Positions 63,636-64,000 of a stretch of DNA of 64,000 nucleotides are shown one piece after another. Source of the stretch: JACVRW01 sp963808545 (GTDB taxonomy: Bacteria; Actinomycetota; Thermoleophilia; Solirubrobacterales; Thermoleophilaceae). The notes below the pieces were generated by a model. The model made no database searches and was not told the DNA's origin. It saw nothing but the letters and a program-made list of their open reading frames with translations. Where the stretch lies: NCBI GenBank assembly GCA_963808545.1, contig CAWEGB010000012.1, forward strand, positions 1 through 64,000, written 5' to 3'. The translations under genes were made by a program, and so were the position numbers. Each line of letters begins with the position of its first letter. Position 1 is the stretch's first letter.

Positions 63636-64000
63636 TCAGTACGGAGGGAAGTCCGCGTACCAGTCGCCCAGCGCCCGGAACGCCGCCCAGAACTCGCGCT
63701 TGGCCCGCTCCTCGTCGAGCGAGCGGTCGATGTCGGGCACGACCAGGGCATCGCAGGTGGGGGTCAGGCGCTGGATCTCGCCCGCCGTGGCCTCGAGCTC
63801 GCGCCCGAGCGGCACGCCCAGCCCGTTGAGCTCCCCGAGCGCCTCGTCACCCATGATCACCACGATGCGCGGCTGCACGATGGCCAGCTCGTCGAGCACC
63901 CGCGCCCGGCACTCGGGGGCCGAGTCGTCGGTGTCGTGCACCGGGCACTTGACGAACACGGTCCCGTACACGGCCAGGGGATCGACTCCGAGTCGCTTGA
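63636..64000 (-). CDS. Uracil-DNA-glycosylase-superfamily protein, 5' end outside window
   Basis: The frame is open to the window edge; it reads 'KRLGVDPLAVYGTVFVKCPV', 'HDTDDSAPECRARVLDELAI', 'VQPRIVVIMGDEALGELNGL' and ends 'WADFPPY'-like ('GDWYADFPPY'). 'LGVDPLAVYGTVFVKCP' followed by an 'ECRARVLDELAIVQPRIVV' helix-strand matches the second half of UDG family-4-type folds; the catalytic and Fe-S N-terminal part lies beyond base 64000. Activity cannot be judged from the fragment. Confidence 0.6.
   Translation of the reverse strand, partial: KRLGVDPLAVYGTVFVKCPVHDTDDSAPECRARVLDELAIVQPRIVVIMGDEALGELNGLGVPLGRELEATAGEIQRLTPTCDALVVPDIDRSLDEERAKREFWAAFRALGDWYADFPPY

Overview
The window is high-GC DNA with many GTG/TTG starts and tightly overlapping gene junctions (GTGA, TGATG). 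Gene content points to an actinobacterium, most likely class Thermoleophilia (Solirubrobacterales-like): PucR regulator, cyclase fused to an alpha/beta hydrolase, MscL with a zinc-ribbon tail, DUF6458 protein, secreted Ig-like and 'ANVMATVAVFIALGG' proteins. The taxonomic call is inference from gene content. About twenty genes are broken by one or more frameshifts although the protein reading resumes in another frame. Either many genes are decaying or the assembly keeps many indel errors; I treat single shifts in otherwise conserved genes as probable sequence errors.

Layout. 1-8.2 kb: a TetR remnant, then a 7.4-kb segment lying between a 49-nt 3' fragment of tRNA-Ala(CGC) (724-772) and the intact tRNA (8167-8239). 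It holds a small secreted protein, a NarL-type sensor kinase/regulator pair, an orphan TRAP-type (DctP) binding protein with an extra C-terminal domain, and a second kinase/receiver pair whose kinase lacks the phospho-accepting His. 8.3-15.8 kb: acidic protein, glutamate dehydrogenase, nuclease remnant, tRNA-Ala(TGC), D-Ala-D-Ala carboxypeptidase, rhomboid protease, lipA-lipB. 15.8-21.5 kb: two tandem alkaline-phosphatase-superfamily lipoproteins, an HD hydrolase, and a class III cyclase followed by a stand-alone cNMP-binding protein.

21.5-36.3 kb is the best organised part, a putrescine/amine region. A minus-strand operon (class III aminotransferase, PucR regulator, alanine dehydrogenase, aminobutyraldehyde-type dehydrogenase) diverges from a plus-strand operon (PotA-PotD-PotB-PotC importer, APC permease, UspA, second class III aminotransferase, MscL, enolase-superfamily protein). 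Two copies of a 16-bp direct repeat sit in the divergent promoter region. A coherent model is uptake of a diamine, transamination to an aminoaldehyde with pyruvate as acceptor, recovery of pyruvate and ammonium from alanine, and oxidation of the aldehyde.

36.3-64 kb: GNAT, phospholipase-D-like and LOG-family proteins, a large secreted M14 carboxypeptidase, an internally deleted HtrA protease, the pyruvate/2-oxoacid dehydrogenase genes E1alpha-E1beta-E2 (E3 lies separately at 50.7 kb), secreted LysM and Ig-like proteins with several frameshifts, thiE, two secreted clan-A-type glycoside hydrolases, a TPP riboswitch driving thiO-thiS-thiG, a cupredoxin lipoprotein, argF, an EEP-family hydrolase, a TRAM-domain RNA m5U methyltransferase, a short zinc-ribbon protein, and a uracil-DNA-glycosylase-like gene cut by the window end. 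I saw no CRISPR array, rRNA, transposase, integrase or phage structural gene.
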